Shown: positions 1 to 6,883 of the stretch, one piece after another | How the letters are laid out: each line of letters begins with the position of its first letter | How positions within the stretch are numbered: position 1 is the first letter of the stretch | DNA from: a virus | DNA: 23,807 nucleotides | IMG/VR virus record: IMGVR_UViG_3300020445_000077 | Location: 1-23,807 of that record | Reading direction: 5' to 3' (one strand) | Position numbers and translations under genes: made by a program | The notes under the pieces: generated by a model | Database searches by the model: none | Told to the model about the DNA's origin: nothing | The model's input: only the letters and a program-made list of their open reading frames with translations

Positions 1-2
1 TT

Positions 3-482
3 CATATCAAAGGTAGAGAGAAGGCAGAGTTAGCGTCAGCATTTCTTAAGAGGATTAATACTATACTGGAGACAGAGGGTGTTGAGTTCGAACTTAAGGT
101 AGTTGCTGAGGTTATACAAAAGCATTTCCCTGACTTTAGACGTACTCTTAATGAGTTACAGAGGTATGCATCGAAGGGTAGGATAGACACAGGTATATTG
201 GCACAGGTATCTGACGTTAAGATCAGTGATCTTATAGGGTATCTCAGGAATCGTGAGTTTACAAACATGAAAAAGTGGGTCACATCTAATATAGATAATG
301 AACCACAGGTGATCATGCGTAAGATCTATGATAACCTTTATACATATCTACTTCCCAAGTCTATACCAGAAGCAGTGCTAGTCATTGGTGAGTACCAGTA
401 CAAAGCAACCTTTGTCATGGATCAGGAAATTAATCTTGTGGCATTTCTTACAGAGTTAATGATGCGTTGCGAGTTTAAATGA
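3..482 (+). CDS. 44: Sliding clamp loader large subunit gp44, C-terminal part (5' end outside window)
   Basis: This reading frame is open from the window edge, so only the last 159 residues are seen. They match the C-terminal helical collar region of T4 gp44, the AAA+ ATPase that with gp62 loads the gp45 clamp onto primed DNA. Visible family features are the FPDFRRTLNELQRYASKG stretch (sensor 2-type arginines followed by the start of the collar) and the closing segment with YLLPKSIPEAVLVIGEYQ, which parallels the T4 sequence. The Walker motifs would lie upstream of the window. The stop overlaps the next start as ATGA at 479-482, so the next gene is translationally coupled. An internal ATG at 198 is not the gene start, because homology runs well upstream of it. 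Confidence 0.9.
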   Translation, partial: HIKGREKAELASAFLKRINTILETEGVEFELKVVAEVIQKHFPDFRRTLNELQRYASKGRIDTGILAQVSDVKISDLIGYLRNREFTNMKKWVTSNIDNEPQVIMRKIYDNLYTYLLPKSIPEAVLVIGEYQYKATFVMDQEINLVAFLTELMMRCEFK

Positions 483-1096
483 AGACACACCATGATCTAT
501 TTCCTACTAGAGTCTGGGAGTATCGCACAGATGATGATGAAGCGATAGACCAAGCACTTGATTATATCAAGACTCTGGATTTGCAAATGTTTAATTACCC
601 TGCAGGTGTTCGTACCAGTAAGGGTGACATACATAAGGATCCAGAGATGCAACCTTTAATGGATTTTTTTAATGATGCTATAGATGATGTCAGATGTGAA
701 CAATTCCTCCAAGTCGATGAACTCCGAATCTCCCTCGCATGGGGAAACTTCGCACCCAGTGGATCTGGTGCTGGTCATCCTTTGCATAGGCACCAGTATA
801 GCTATCTCTCTGGGGTATTCTATTTCACGGAAGGTGCGAACACTGTTTTCCAAGACCCCGTTGACATCCGAAACCTCGACACACTCGAAATAATTCGTGA
901 TAATTTTGATGGTCCTACTGAACGGTTCGAGGCAGAACGTGGTAAACTATTATTATTTCCTGGTTGGTTGAGACATTTCAGCGAACCACATGTAGGTGAT
1001 TTTGATCGTTACACCATGTCATTTAATACTTTGCCCCATGGTAGAGTGAACGCAGGGCCAATGGGTATACCCATGGCACAAATGCATGTATTATGA
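479..1096 (+). CDS. 2OG-Fe(II) oxygenase-like protein (TIGR02466-type)
   Basis: A 205-residue protein resembling the small non-haem iron, 2-oxoglutarate-dependent oxygenases common in marine T4-like phages. Iron-site candidates are the HRH segment at residues 103-105, followed by YSYLSGVFYF, and the distal His166 in LLLFPGWLRHFSEP. The probable 2OG-binding Arg177 lies in DRYTMSFN. This spacing fits the TIGR02466 pattern (HxH, SGvyY, LFPsWLrH, RisiSFN). The substrate cannot be read from sequence; protein, nucleobase or small molecule are all possible. It is coupled to gp44 and to the methylase by ATGA overlaps at both ends, so it is made with the clamp loader. Its place between gp44 and gp62 is unusual compared with T4, where those two genes adjoin. 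Confidence 0.75.
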   Translation: MKTHHDLFPTRVWEYRTDDDEAIDQALDYIKTLDLQMFNYPAGVRTSKGDIHKDPEMQPLMDFFNDAIDDVRCEQFLQVDELRISLAWGNFAPSGSGAGHPLHRHQYSYLSGVFYFTEGANTVFQDPVDIRNLDTLEIIRDNFDGPTERFEAERGKLLLFPGWLRHFSEPHVGDFDRYTMSFNTLPHGRVNAGPMGIPMAQMHVL

Positions 1097-1953
1097 AACT
1101 ACTGAAGACTCCTTTACGCTATCCTGGTGGTAAATCAAGGGCAGCAGCACAATTATATAAATGGTTTCCTGCTCAGATTGAGGAGTACAGAGAACCTTTC
1201 ATAGGTGGTGCTTCTATGGCACTATATTTTAGTCAGTTACACCCTGATGTTCCAGTATGGGTGAACGATAAGTATGACTACCTTTATAATTTCTGGAAAG
1301 TATTACAGTCAGATGGAAAGGAATTATCAGATGCTTGCATCGCTATCAAAAAGGATCATCCAGATCCAGTCTCAGCAAAGTCTTTATTTAATGAAGCAAA
1401 AGACTCCATTCAGCAGAAGGACTCTTTTGATCAAGCTGTTTTATTTTGGGTTCTTAATAAGTGCAGTTATAGTGGTTTGACTGAGAACTCTGCTTTCTCT
1501 GAAGCAGCATCCAGACAGAACTTCTCACTACGAGGTGCAGGTAAACTAGCAAACTACCCTGCTATTATTAAGGACTGGACTATAACCAACTTAGATTACA
1601 AGGAGTTGATGGCAGATGAACTTGATAACGATCAGCACCCTAATCCTTTTATCTTCTTAGACCCACCATATAAGATCAAGTCGTATCTATATGGTACTAA
1701 AGCAGATCTACATAAGAACTTCGATCATAAGAGATTCTATGATGACTGTAGTGTCTGTGCATATAGATGGATGGTCACATATAACGTTGACGAGGAGATA
1801 GAAAAGACTTATAGTAATTACAATCAGAAGTATTTCACGTTGACATATGGTATGCAGCATCGTGCTAACAACAAGAAGCAAGAACTGCTGATATCCAACT
1901 ACGATATACAACCACCCAATCCACTAGAGGCATTACTTTATGGCAGAGTTTGA
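1093..1953 (+). CDS. dam: DNA adenine methyltransferase, D12 class (Dam-like)
   Basis: A 286-residue N6-adenine DNA methyltransferase of the D12/Dam class, using S-adenosylmethionine. The N-terminal LRYPGGKSRA (residues 8-17) is the usual D12 opening. Motif I is EPFIGGASMAL (about 34-44), the ND pair of VNDKYDYLYNFW follows near 58, and catalytic motif IV is DPPY at 190-193. Length is typical (T4 Dam is 259). Known members mostly methylate GATC, and GATC is frequent in this window, but the actual target is inferred. It may protect phage DNA from host restriction or mark it for replication or repair. It begins inside the oxygenase stop (ATGA) and its last 14 bases overlap the gp62 start. Confidence 0.9.
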   Translation: MKLLKTPLRYPGGKSRAAAQLYKWFPAQIEEYREPFIGGASMALYFSQLHPDVPVWVNDKYDYLYNFWKVLQSDGKELSDACIAIKKDHPDPVSAKSLFNEAKDSIQQKDSFDQAVLFWVLNKCSYSGLTENSAFSEAASRQNFSLRGAGKLANYPAIIKDWTITNLDYKELMADELDNDQHPNPFIFLDPPYKIKSYLYGTKADLHKNFDHKRFYDDCSVCAYRWMVTYNVDEEIEKTYSNYNQKYFTLTYGMQHRANNKKQELLISNYDIQPPNPLEALLYGRV

Positions 1954-2332
1954 GTTTCCCTTAAAAGATTATCTAAATGGTGTCAACCTTAAGATGGGTA
2001 AACTTGAGGACAATGAACGTGCCATGAAGAAGTATCCAAAATATGTTGTTAACAAGATGTTATCTGGACATGTAGATTGCATCATGCATGTCAATGAAAT
2101 GAACCGATATTACAGTCTTGACAACGCTCTCCAATATCATTATTTTCTATATAGTATTAGGAAATCGAAGAGATTTTCTCCTTGGCACAAACAATCGACT
2201 GATAATGATTTGGAACTGGTGAAACAGTTTTATGGTTATAGCAATGAGAAGGCACGAACTGCTCTTTCTATTCTGACGAAAGAAGAATTAAAGGTCATCA
2301 AAGCGAAACTTGATACTGGAGGAATAAAATGA
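1940..2332 (+). CDS. 62: Sliding clamp loader small subunit gp62
   Basis: A 130-residue protein recognised as the cyanophage form of gp62, which joins a gp44 tetramer to open and load the gp45 clamp. Diagnostic stretches are PKYVVNKMLSGHVDC, the NALQYHYFLYSIRKSKRFSPW segment (parallel to the FNYLMAAVPRGKRYGKW region of T4 gp62) and a short C-terminal helical part. It is shorter than T4 gp62 (187 residues), as is usual in marine relatives. The ATG at 1940 lies within the end of the methylase gene. The stop overlaps the regA start as ATGA. In T4, gp62 directly follows gp44; here two accessory genes separate them. Confidence 0.85.
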   Translation: MAEFEFPLKDYLNGVNLKMGKLEDNERAMKKYPKYVVNKMLSGHVDCIMHVNEMNRYYSLDNALQYHYFLYSIRKSKRFSPWHKQSTDNDLELVKQFYGYSNEKARTALSILTKEELKVIKAKLDTGGIK

Positions 2333-2742
2333 GTGACGAGATCAACTGGTCTCAAGATATGATGCTTGAGGTTTCATTAAAAGAACCTGATGACTTTCTC
2401 AAAATACGAGAGACACTTACTAGAATAGGTGTAGCATCTCGAAAAGAAAAGAAACTGTATCAGTCTTGCCATATACTACACAAGAAGGGCAAGTATTACA
2501 TAGTTCATTTTAAGGAACTGTTTGCATTAGATGGGAAGCCAGCAAACATAACTAAGAACGACGTAGAACGTAGGAACAGAATTACAAAACTATTATTTGA
2601 CTGGGGTCTGGTAGAACTATCCGAACAACCTACCGAGATAGCACCTCTGAATCAGATAAAGGTATTAAGTTATAAGGATAAGTCAGATTGGACACTAGAA
2701 TCGAAGTATAATATAGGTAAGAAGAAAGTCACTACTGAATAA
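2329..2742 (+). CDS. regA: RegA translational repressor
   Basis: A 137-residue homologue of T4 RegA, a small RNA-binding protein that represses translation of many early mRNAs at their initiation regions, including its own and the clamp-loader genes. The match is strong over EPDDFLKIRETLTRIGVAS, then KKLYQSCHILHKKGKYYIVHFKE, and the DWGLVEL segment, followed by the conserved end KSDWTLESKYNIG. It is slightly longer than T4 RegA (122) because of a short N-terminal addition (MSDEINWSQDM) and a basic tail. The start overlaps the gp62 stop (ATGA) and the stop overlaps the next start (TAATG). It ends the replication part of this operon. Confidence 0.95.
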   Translation: MSDEINWSQDMMLEVSLKEPDDFLKIRETLTRIGVASRKEKKLYQSCHILHKKGKYYIVHFKELFALDGKPANITKNDVERRNRITKLLFDWGLVELSEQPTEIAPLNQIKVLSYKDKSDWTLESKYNIGKKKVTTE

Positions 2743-4196
2743 TGAAATTTCTTGGATTGAGAATCGATGACCACGATTCCAATGTCACTTACACCGACGG
2801 TAAGAAGGTTAAGTATTGTGCAACGGAAAGGTTATACGGTATAAAACATCATGGTTGGGATAACATATGGCAATGGGAAGATGTCCTAAACAAATGGGAT
2901 ATCAAGGTAGAAGATCTTGATGCCATTGCTATCATTACAGACGATATAAACTTCGAAGAAGGAGAATCGTATAGAGAATTAGATATGGGGTTTCCCTGCA
3001 GAACATTTGCAGTAGACCACCACTATGCACATCACTTAAGCATCTGGCCAGTTGGGGAAGTACCTCACACTGGCTATGTTTATGATGGGTATGGTAACGA
3101 TAATCATTCATTCTCTCTGATACAGGGTGAAAAGGTATCAATAACACATGATGCAGAGGAGTATGGATCCATCGGTACAGAGATGGCAAATGTTGGTATA
3201 CAGGTAGGACTTAAAGCAGATCCACAGGGGTTAGATTTAGCAGGTAAAGTCATGGGACTTGCTGCTTATGGTCTTATAGATAAAGAATATTATGAAAAGA
3301 TATCTCAGCATGGGTTTGTAGATATAAAACGTATATGGAACTACAAATCATGGACTAGGAAGTGGGATAATGATTTCGATATTAATTGGTTGAGGACAGT
3401 ACATGAATACACTGGAGACCAGCTTGCTCTTTTTCTCTCTCATCCCGTTGGTGGTGATGACATCATTGGGTATAGTGGTGGTGTTGCACAGAATTGCAAC
3501 TTTAACGGTAAGATCCGTAAAACAGGTCAAGGAGTCTTAATACCTCCTCATGCAAATGACTGTGGTCTATCCTTAGGAGCAGTAGAATTTTTAAGAAGAA
3601 GGTTCCATGAAGAACCATTTAGTAATGAAGGGTTCCCATTCTGGCAGGATGATGAAGCACCAGAAGAAGAACCAGATGATAGGACTATAGAGAAGGCAGC
3701 TATCTCATTACGGGATGGTCATATACTAGCTTGGTATCAGGGACATGGAGAGATTGGTCCCCGTGCTCTTGGGCATAGAAGTATTTTGATGTCAGCGAGG
3801 AACCGCAGGGCCAAGTTACATTTAAACAGAGAGGTCAAGCATAGAGAGCATTTCAGACCATTTGGTGCTGCTGTACTGAAGGAAGATACCTCTAAGTATT
3901 TTGATTACGATGGTGACTCCCCGTACATGAACACATCAGTACCCGTATTAGATGAAGGTCTCTCATCTGTCACACATGTAGATGGTTCTTGTAGGATTCA
4001 GACAGTTGATGGTGATGATAGTTTTGCTAGACTCTTAAGGAAATATAAAGAGATGACAGGTGATTCTGTTATACTTAATACTTCCTTAAACATCTCTGGA
4101 TCCCCTATTGCATCTAGGATCTGGGAGGCAAAGGAGATGTTCTCTAAGAAGGGAATTAATACCATGGTAATAGGTAATAATTTATTTGATAAATAG
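2742..4196 (+). CDS. NodU/CmcH-family carbamoyltransferase
   Basis: A 484-residue protein of the NodU/CmcH/TobZ carbamoyltransferase family. These enzymes make carbamoyl-adenylate from carbamoyl phosphate and ATP, then pass the carbamoyl group to a hydroxyl of a sugar or antibiotic. Visible landmarks are HDS (11-13), the metal-site histidines of DHHYAHHLS (about 91-99), LDLAGKVMGLAAYG, GYSGGVAQNCNFNGK (about 244-258), GEIGPRALGHRSILMS (about 336-351), REHFRPFGAAVL, and the C-terminal NTSLNISGSPI. The set spans both the Kae1-like N-terminal and the YrdC-like C-terminal halves, so it looks complete. The acceptor is unknown; a phage or host surface glycan, or a modified base, are possible. It begins in the regA stop codon and is the last gene of the operon. 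Confidence 0.85.
   Translation: MKFLGLRIDDHDSNVTYTDGKKVKYCATERLYGIKHHGWDNIWQWEDVLNKWDIKVEDLDAIAIITDDINFEEGESYRELDMGFPCRTFAVDHHYAHHLSIWPVGEVPHTGYVYDGYGNDNHSFSLIQGEKVSITHDAEEYGSIGTEMANVGIQVGLKADPQGLDLAGKVMGLAAYGLIDKEYYEKISQHGFVDIKRIWNYKSWTRKWDNDFDINWLRTVHEYTGDQLALFLSHPVGGDDIIGYSGGVAQNCNFNGKIRKTGQGVLIPPHANDCGLSLGAVEFLRRRFHEEPFSNEGFPFWQDDEAPEEEPDDRTIEKAAISLRDGHILAWYQGHGEIGPRALGHRSILMSARNRRAKLHLNREVKHREHFRPFGAAVLKEDTSKYFDYDGDSPYMNTSVPVLDEGLSSVTHVDGSCRIQTVDGDDSFARLLRKYKEMTGDSVILNTSLNISGSPIASRIWEAKEMFSKKGINTMVIGNNLFDK
4188..4195 (+). promoter_or_regulatory. Late promoter-like element GATAAATA
   Basis: GATAAATA overlaps the carbamoyltransferase stop codon and lies 24 bases before the next ATG at 4220. 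It fits the NATAAATA form of the T4-like late promoter. The predicted start near 4201 gives a leader of about 20 bases without a clear Shine-Dalgarno. No other promoter is evident for the 4220-6538 gene block. Confidence 0.45.
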
Positions 4197-4219
4197 GGCT
4201 GAAGCAATCCTCTATATAG

Positions 4220-4645
4220 ATGACAGAAGAAATAAAAGAAGATGTCAAAGAACCTAAGAAGAAAGGTTTCTTTGGTAAAGCTAAAGCCGCTATTCTTCCT
4301 GACCCTGAAGAGCAAGCAGCAATCATCTCTACAATGGTCAGAATCACAGTCCTGGCCTGGTCTGGTGGGATATTAACTTTAAACTATGTTGCCATACCTG
4401 GTATCCCTCAACAGAAAATAGATCCAACATTTATAGCTTCGGTTTTTACTGGAGTTTTAGCTAGCTTCGGAATTCAGACTGCATCTAAGAAGGGTGATGG
4501 TACTATGAAGATGAATGGTAATGGTAACGGTAATGGAGTTGGTAAGAACGGTGGTCCTACACAGACTATTGTTATAGAACAGGCACCATTAAAAATTATT
4601 GCTGAGTCACCTAAGAAAGACACAGATAAGAAATACACATTATAA
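4220..4645 (+). CDS. Small membrane protein with Asn-Gly repeat (holin-like in layout)
   Basis: A 141-residue protein I do not recognise at family level. It starts with a charged, lysine-rich segment, followed by two hydrophobic stretches that could span the membrane (about 40-60, RITVLAWSGGILTLNYVAI, and about 72-86, FIASVFTGVLASFGI). Next is a low-complexity NGNGNGNGVGKNGG run and a polar tail ending in lysines. Two membrane segments with a charged tail would suit a holin or another inner-membrane protein, but nothing proves this. The ATG at 4220 has no good Shine-Dalgarno and sits just after a late-promoter-like site, so late expression is likely. It heads a block of five small genes. Confidence 0.65.
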   Translation: MTEEIKEDVKEPKKKGFFGKAKAAILPDPEEQAAIISTMVRITVLAWSGGILTLNYVAIPGIPQQKIDPTFIASVFTGVLASFGIQTASKKGDGTMKMNGNGNGNGVGKNGGPTQTIVIEQAPLKIIAESPKKDTDKKYTL

Positions 4646-4658
4646 ACTTGAGGTTATT

Positions 4659-5255
4659 ATGGAAAAGATTAATTGGACAAAATGGATTGCTGTGGGAGCA
4701 GGTGCTGTTCTAGGTGTCTCACATATAGGTATGATAGGTCTGCTTGCTACTCGACAAGAGAGCAAGTTTCCTACTCTTCCTACAGGAGACTATACTTCTT
4801 ATCAGATACAGTCAGGTGCTGAAGGATATACGATCAATTACAGAGCGAATGATCCTTTACGTTTGACAACCATTAAAGACATCAAGAAGAAGGGTGGTTT
4901 CTTAGGACTAGCAAACAACACTACAAAAGTCCGAGAAGAATATGTAATGGATGGGGCTAAGCATCAAGGTGGTCCTGTATCTAACCACAGATCTTGGCAA
5001 GATCCTTCTACTATGAGGGAGGCATCATCGGGGGGAAACCTCAGTGACAAAACTGTGGAATGTATCGAAGCAATCGGTGGAGGAAAGAACACAGGTAGGC
5101 TCGTTGGTACATCAGTTGGTACTGCTGCTGCTCCTGCTCTGTCTGGTATCCCCTTTGTTGGTTGGGTTGCTGCTGGTTGGGTGGCAATGTTTGGTGGCAA
5201 TCAGGGTGCTGACATAGGTGGTAACATGGCAGAGGAAATGAGTCGGGATTGTTAA
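4659..5255 (+). CDS. Glycine-rich membrane-associated protein of unknown function
   Basis: A 198-residue protein. I chose ATG 4659 over the upstream in-frame ATG at 4599 because GAGG sits correctly before it and 4599 lies within the previous gene. The N-terminus WTKWIAVGAGAVLGVSHIGMIGLLA is an uncleaved signal anchor or a single membrane span. A polar middle follows (SYQIQSGAEGYTINYRANDP). Near the C-terminus is a glycine/alanine-rich hydrophobic stretch, VGTAAAPALSGIPFVGWVAAG, that resembles glycine-zipper membrane segments. The protein probably sits in the inner membrane with a periplasmic domain, or in the virion. Its neighbours are also membrane-type proteins, which suggests a shared envelope role. 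Confidence 0.7.
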   Translation: MEKINWTKWIAVGAGAVLGVSHIGMIGLLATRQESKFPTLPTGDYTSYQIQSGAEGYTINYRANDPLRLTTIKDIKKKGGFLGLANNTTKVREEYVMDGAKHQGGPVSNHRSWQDPSTMREASSGGNLSDKTVECIEAIGGGKNTGRLVGTSVGTAAAPALSGIPFVGWVAAGWVAMFGGNQGADIGGNMAEEMSRDC

Positions 5256-5264
5256 TACATACTA

Positions 5265-5492
5265 TTGTATGCTACAATACCCTCAGTGGATTATAATGAT
5301 GTTATACCATATCATGAACTCCTACTAATAAACGAAGAACTGGAACGTATGAATCACATATACCAGGAAGAAATCGAAATACAAGTCAAGACTATTGACG
5401 AATTAAAACAGGAAGTAAAATTCCTTAGGAAGCAACTGGAGTATAAGACTCTTGGACCTCCTATTCACTCACAAGATTACAAAGAGGATTGA
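5265..5492 (+). CDS. Small coiled-coil protein, start uncertain
   Basis: A frame of up to 75 codons between two membrane-type genes. The protein is largely helical and acidic. From about residue 20 it shows heptad-like spacing typical of a coiled coil (LLLINEELERMNHIYQEE, then VKTIDELKQEVKFLRKQLE), so it may oligomerise or bind a partner. The start is not settled: TTG 5265 gives the longest form, GTG 5286 and ATG 5349 are in frame, and none has a convincing Shine-Dalgarno. I have no family name for it. The stop at 5490-5492 directly precedes the ATG at 5495. Confidence 0.55.
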   Translation: MYATIPSVDYNDVIPYHELLLINEELERMNHIYQEEIEIQVKTIDELKQEVKFLRKQLEYKTLGPPIHSQDYKED

Positions 5493-5494
5493 TC

Positions 5495-5731
5495 ATGGAC
5501 AAAATTTTTAAAGCGATGACTGTAGTATCTTTTGCTACTAGCTCACTCGTTGTTGGAGTCGCAGGCTATACTTACTTTAATCGTACTGCGATTATAGACT
5601 CAGTTAAAGACAGAGCTGCTGAAGAACTTAGTAACATATTACCAGGTTTAGTTAAGGGTTCATTACCTGCAGTACCATCAGTACCTGCACAAACAGGACC
5701 AGCGAACTTCCCTACACCTCCAGCACAGTAA
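5495..5731 (+). CDS. Single-span membrane protein with proline-rich tail
   Basis: A 78-residue protein. ATG 5495 is preferred over TTG 5489 because AGAGGA (5483-5488) is well spaced before it. It has a short basic N-terminus, one hydrophobic span (about 8-26, AMTVVSFATSSLVVGVAGY), an amphipathic helix (IIDSVKDRAAEELSNILPGLV), and a proline/alanine tail ending NFPTPPAQ. The layout resembles small conserved proteins of T4-like cyanophages that I recall without a known function. It abuts the next gene with no gap (TAA then ATG), so the two are probably translated together. Confidence 0.7.
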   Translation: MDKIFKAMTVVSFATSSLVVGVAGYTYFNRTAIIDSVKDRAAEELSNILPGLVKGSLPAVPSVPAQTGPANFPTPPAQ

Positions 5732-6538
5732 ATGACTGACCCTATCAAGGATATATTTGTTAGGGTACAGAGTATTAAACCAGTTCCTGCAGCAAACATA
5801 CCCGAAGTTGATATTGATATCCCTAAAGTTATGATTAGGGGTACCACTTCTGGTGGACAGGTACTAATATATGAGGCTAGACCACCTCTAGTGGGCACTG
5901 TAACAGTCCCAGTCACACAAAACTTAGGCAAACCAATTGTGGACATGCCTGGTTGTGTGGAGGCACACAAGGACAATACAGGTAAGAATGAGAACCTAGT
6001 GGATGATGATCCAAAGGGTGTACAGATTTTTTGTGACGCAGGTACGCCAGCGTTTACTCCTATAGATTACAATAAAGGTGATCTAAAGATGGAGGTGGAA
6101 CCATATGAACCTGACTTTAAGATAGGACCACCTCCACCAGTACCAGAAACACCTGGTATACCAGAGACACCTTGTGTCAGACCTAAGATCAGGGATCCTA
6201 TTACTCAGCAATGTGTAGATCCACCCGAACCTAACCCTGAACCTGTAATAGAGCAACCGCCACCACCTATTGTTATTAGTGATTATGTTCCTGAGCTTTC
6301 TGTGGTCACAACCACAGCAGCAATTGCAACCACAGCAGCAGCGTCAGCATTGTTAGCAAAACCACTTGCTGATTTTCTAATGAAGGTCTTTAAACCTGCT
6401 GCTAAGAAGGCAGTTGCTAAGGTTCAGGCTCTGCTAGGTAAGACTCCTGTCAAACCCAGTAGGAGTGAGATTATTGCTGATGAGTACAGGAAAAAGAAGG
6501 GTCTGTTACCCCTAAAAAAGAAGGGTAAAAAGAAGTAA
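5732..6538 (+). CDS. Proline-rich protein with hydrophobic segment and basic C-terminus
   Basis: A 268-residue protein of unknown function that begins immediately after the previous stop. The first half looks like a beta-rich domain (VMIRGTTSGGQVLIYEARPP, VGTVTVPVTQ). Residues about 125-190 are proline-rich with PPPPVPETPGIPETPC and a second PPPP run. A threonine/alanine hydrophobic stretch follows (ATTAAASALLAKPLADFLM). The end is very basic (KKAVAKVQ, then RKKKGLLPLKKKGKKK). Four cysteines occur in the middle (GCVEAH, IFCDAG, TPCVRP, QCVDPP). A spanning or membrane-anchored virion or envelope protein is plausible. It closes the small-gene block; a late promoter follows. Confidence 0.7.
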   Translation: MTDPIKDIFVRVQSIKPVPAANIPEVDIDIPKVMIRGTTSGGQVLIYEARPPLVGTVTVPVTQNLGKPIVDMPGCVEAHKDNTGKNENLVDDDPKGVQIFCDAGTPAFTPIDYNKGDLKMEVEPYEPDFKIGPPPPVPETPGIPETPCVRPKIRDPITQQCVDPPEPNPEPVIEQPPPPIVISDYVPELSVVTTTAAIATTAAASALLAKPLADFLMKVFKPAAKKAVAKVQALLGKTPVKPSRSEIIADEYRKKKGLLPLKKKGKKK

Positions 6539-6543
6539 CTAGG

Positions 6544-6551
6544 CATAAATA
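6544..6551 (+). promoter_or_regulatory. Late promoter-like element CATAAATA
   Basis: CATAAATA fits NATAAATA and lies 33 bases upstream of the better match at 6577. The two could be tandem late promoters for the 6672 gene, or this one may be chance in AT-rich DNA. Confidence 0.3.
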
Positions 6552-6576
6552 TTTGTTAACTCCAGGACATTTCTCT

Positions 6577-6584
6577 TATAAATA
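6577..6584 (+). promoter_or_regulatory. Late promoter TATAAATA
   Basis: An exact T4-type late promoter core in the 133-base gap after the proline-rich gene. The expected start near 6590 gives a leader of about 80 bases that begins with an ACC-GAAA-GGT mini-hairpin and carries a second hairpin at 6630-6652 before the Shine-Dalgarno of the 6672 gene. Confidence 0.7.
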
Positions 6585-6629
6585 GTGGTAGTCACCGAAA
6601 GGTACACGACGGAGCAACAAGATGCACTG

Positions 6630-6652
6630 AAACCTCATATATCATGCGGTTT
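6630..6652 (+). other. Leader hairpin before the 55-residue gene
   Basis: AAACC (6630-6634) pairs with GGTTT (6648-6652). After one mismatch, CAT pairs with ATG around the loop ATATC. It ends eight bases before the AGAGGAGG ribosome site. It could stabilise the mRNA or shape access to the start. It is a modest stem with no known family. Confidence 0.4.
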
Positions 6653-6671
6653 AAAATAGTAGAGGAGGCAC

Positions 6672-6839
6672 ATGCATAACAAACTCTCACATAATCAATT
6701 AGCAAGTTGGAATCATGTTGAGAAAACACCCCTGTATACACTTACAGACGACCTTATAGACGACTACTTCGAATGCCTAATCGATTGTGAGACAGACAAC
6801 CACAGTTGTAAGACCATATGTACAGACCTCTTAAGGTAA
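6672..6839 (+). CDS. Small acidic, cysteine-containing protein (55 residues)
   Basis: A 55-codon gene with every expression signal: an exact late promoter at 6577, a structured leader, a strong AGAGGAGG site (6661-6668) and an intrinsic terminator just after the stop. The protein starts MHNKLSHNQLASWNHVEK, is rich in acidic residues in the middle (TLTDDLIDDYFECLIDCE) and has four cysteines in the second half, including a CX6CX3C spacing in CETDNHSCKTIC. It has no signal peptide or membrane span. The cysteines might bind a metal or form disulphides. I do not recognise the family. As a monocistronic, strongly signalled late gene it may be made in quantity. Confidence 0.75.
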   Translation: MHNKLSHNQLASWNHVEKTPLYTLTDDLIDDYFECLIDCETDNHSCKTICTDLLR

Positions 6840-6856
6840 AGTAAAATTTAAAAAGA

Positions 6857-6883
6857 AAGAGACCCCCTAGGGGGTCTTTTTTA
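6857..6883 (+). terminator. Intrinsic terminator, probably bidirectional
   Basis: AGACCCCC (6860-6867) and its complement GGGGGTCT (6870-6877) form an almost loopless palindrome around TA, extended by A-T pairs. A T-run follows at 6877-6882 on the plus strand. On the minus strand the sequence after the stem is also T-rich. It lies between the stop of the 55-residue gene and the stop of the converging 6881 gene, so it can end both transcripts. Confidence 0.85.

Noticed and set aside
1837-1865. TTGACA inside the methylase gene as an internal promoter
   Set aside because: No convincing -10 at proper spacing, and gp62 is already translationally coupled.
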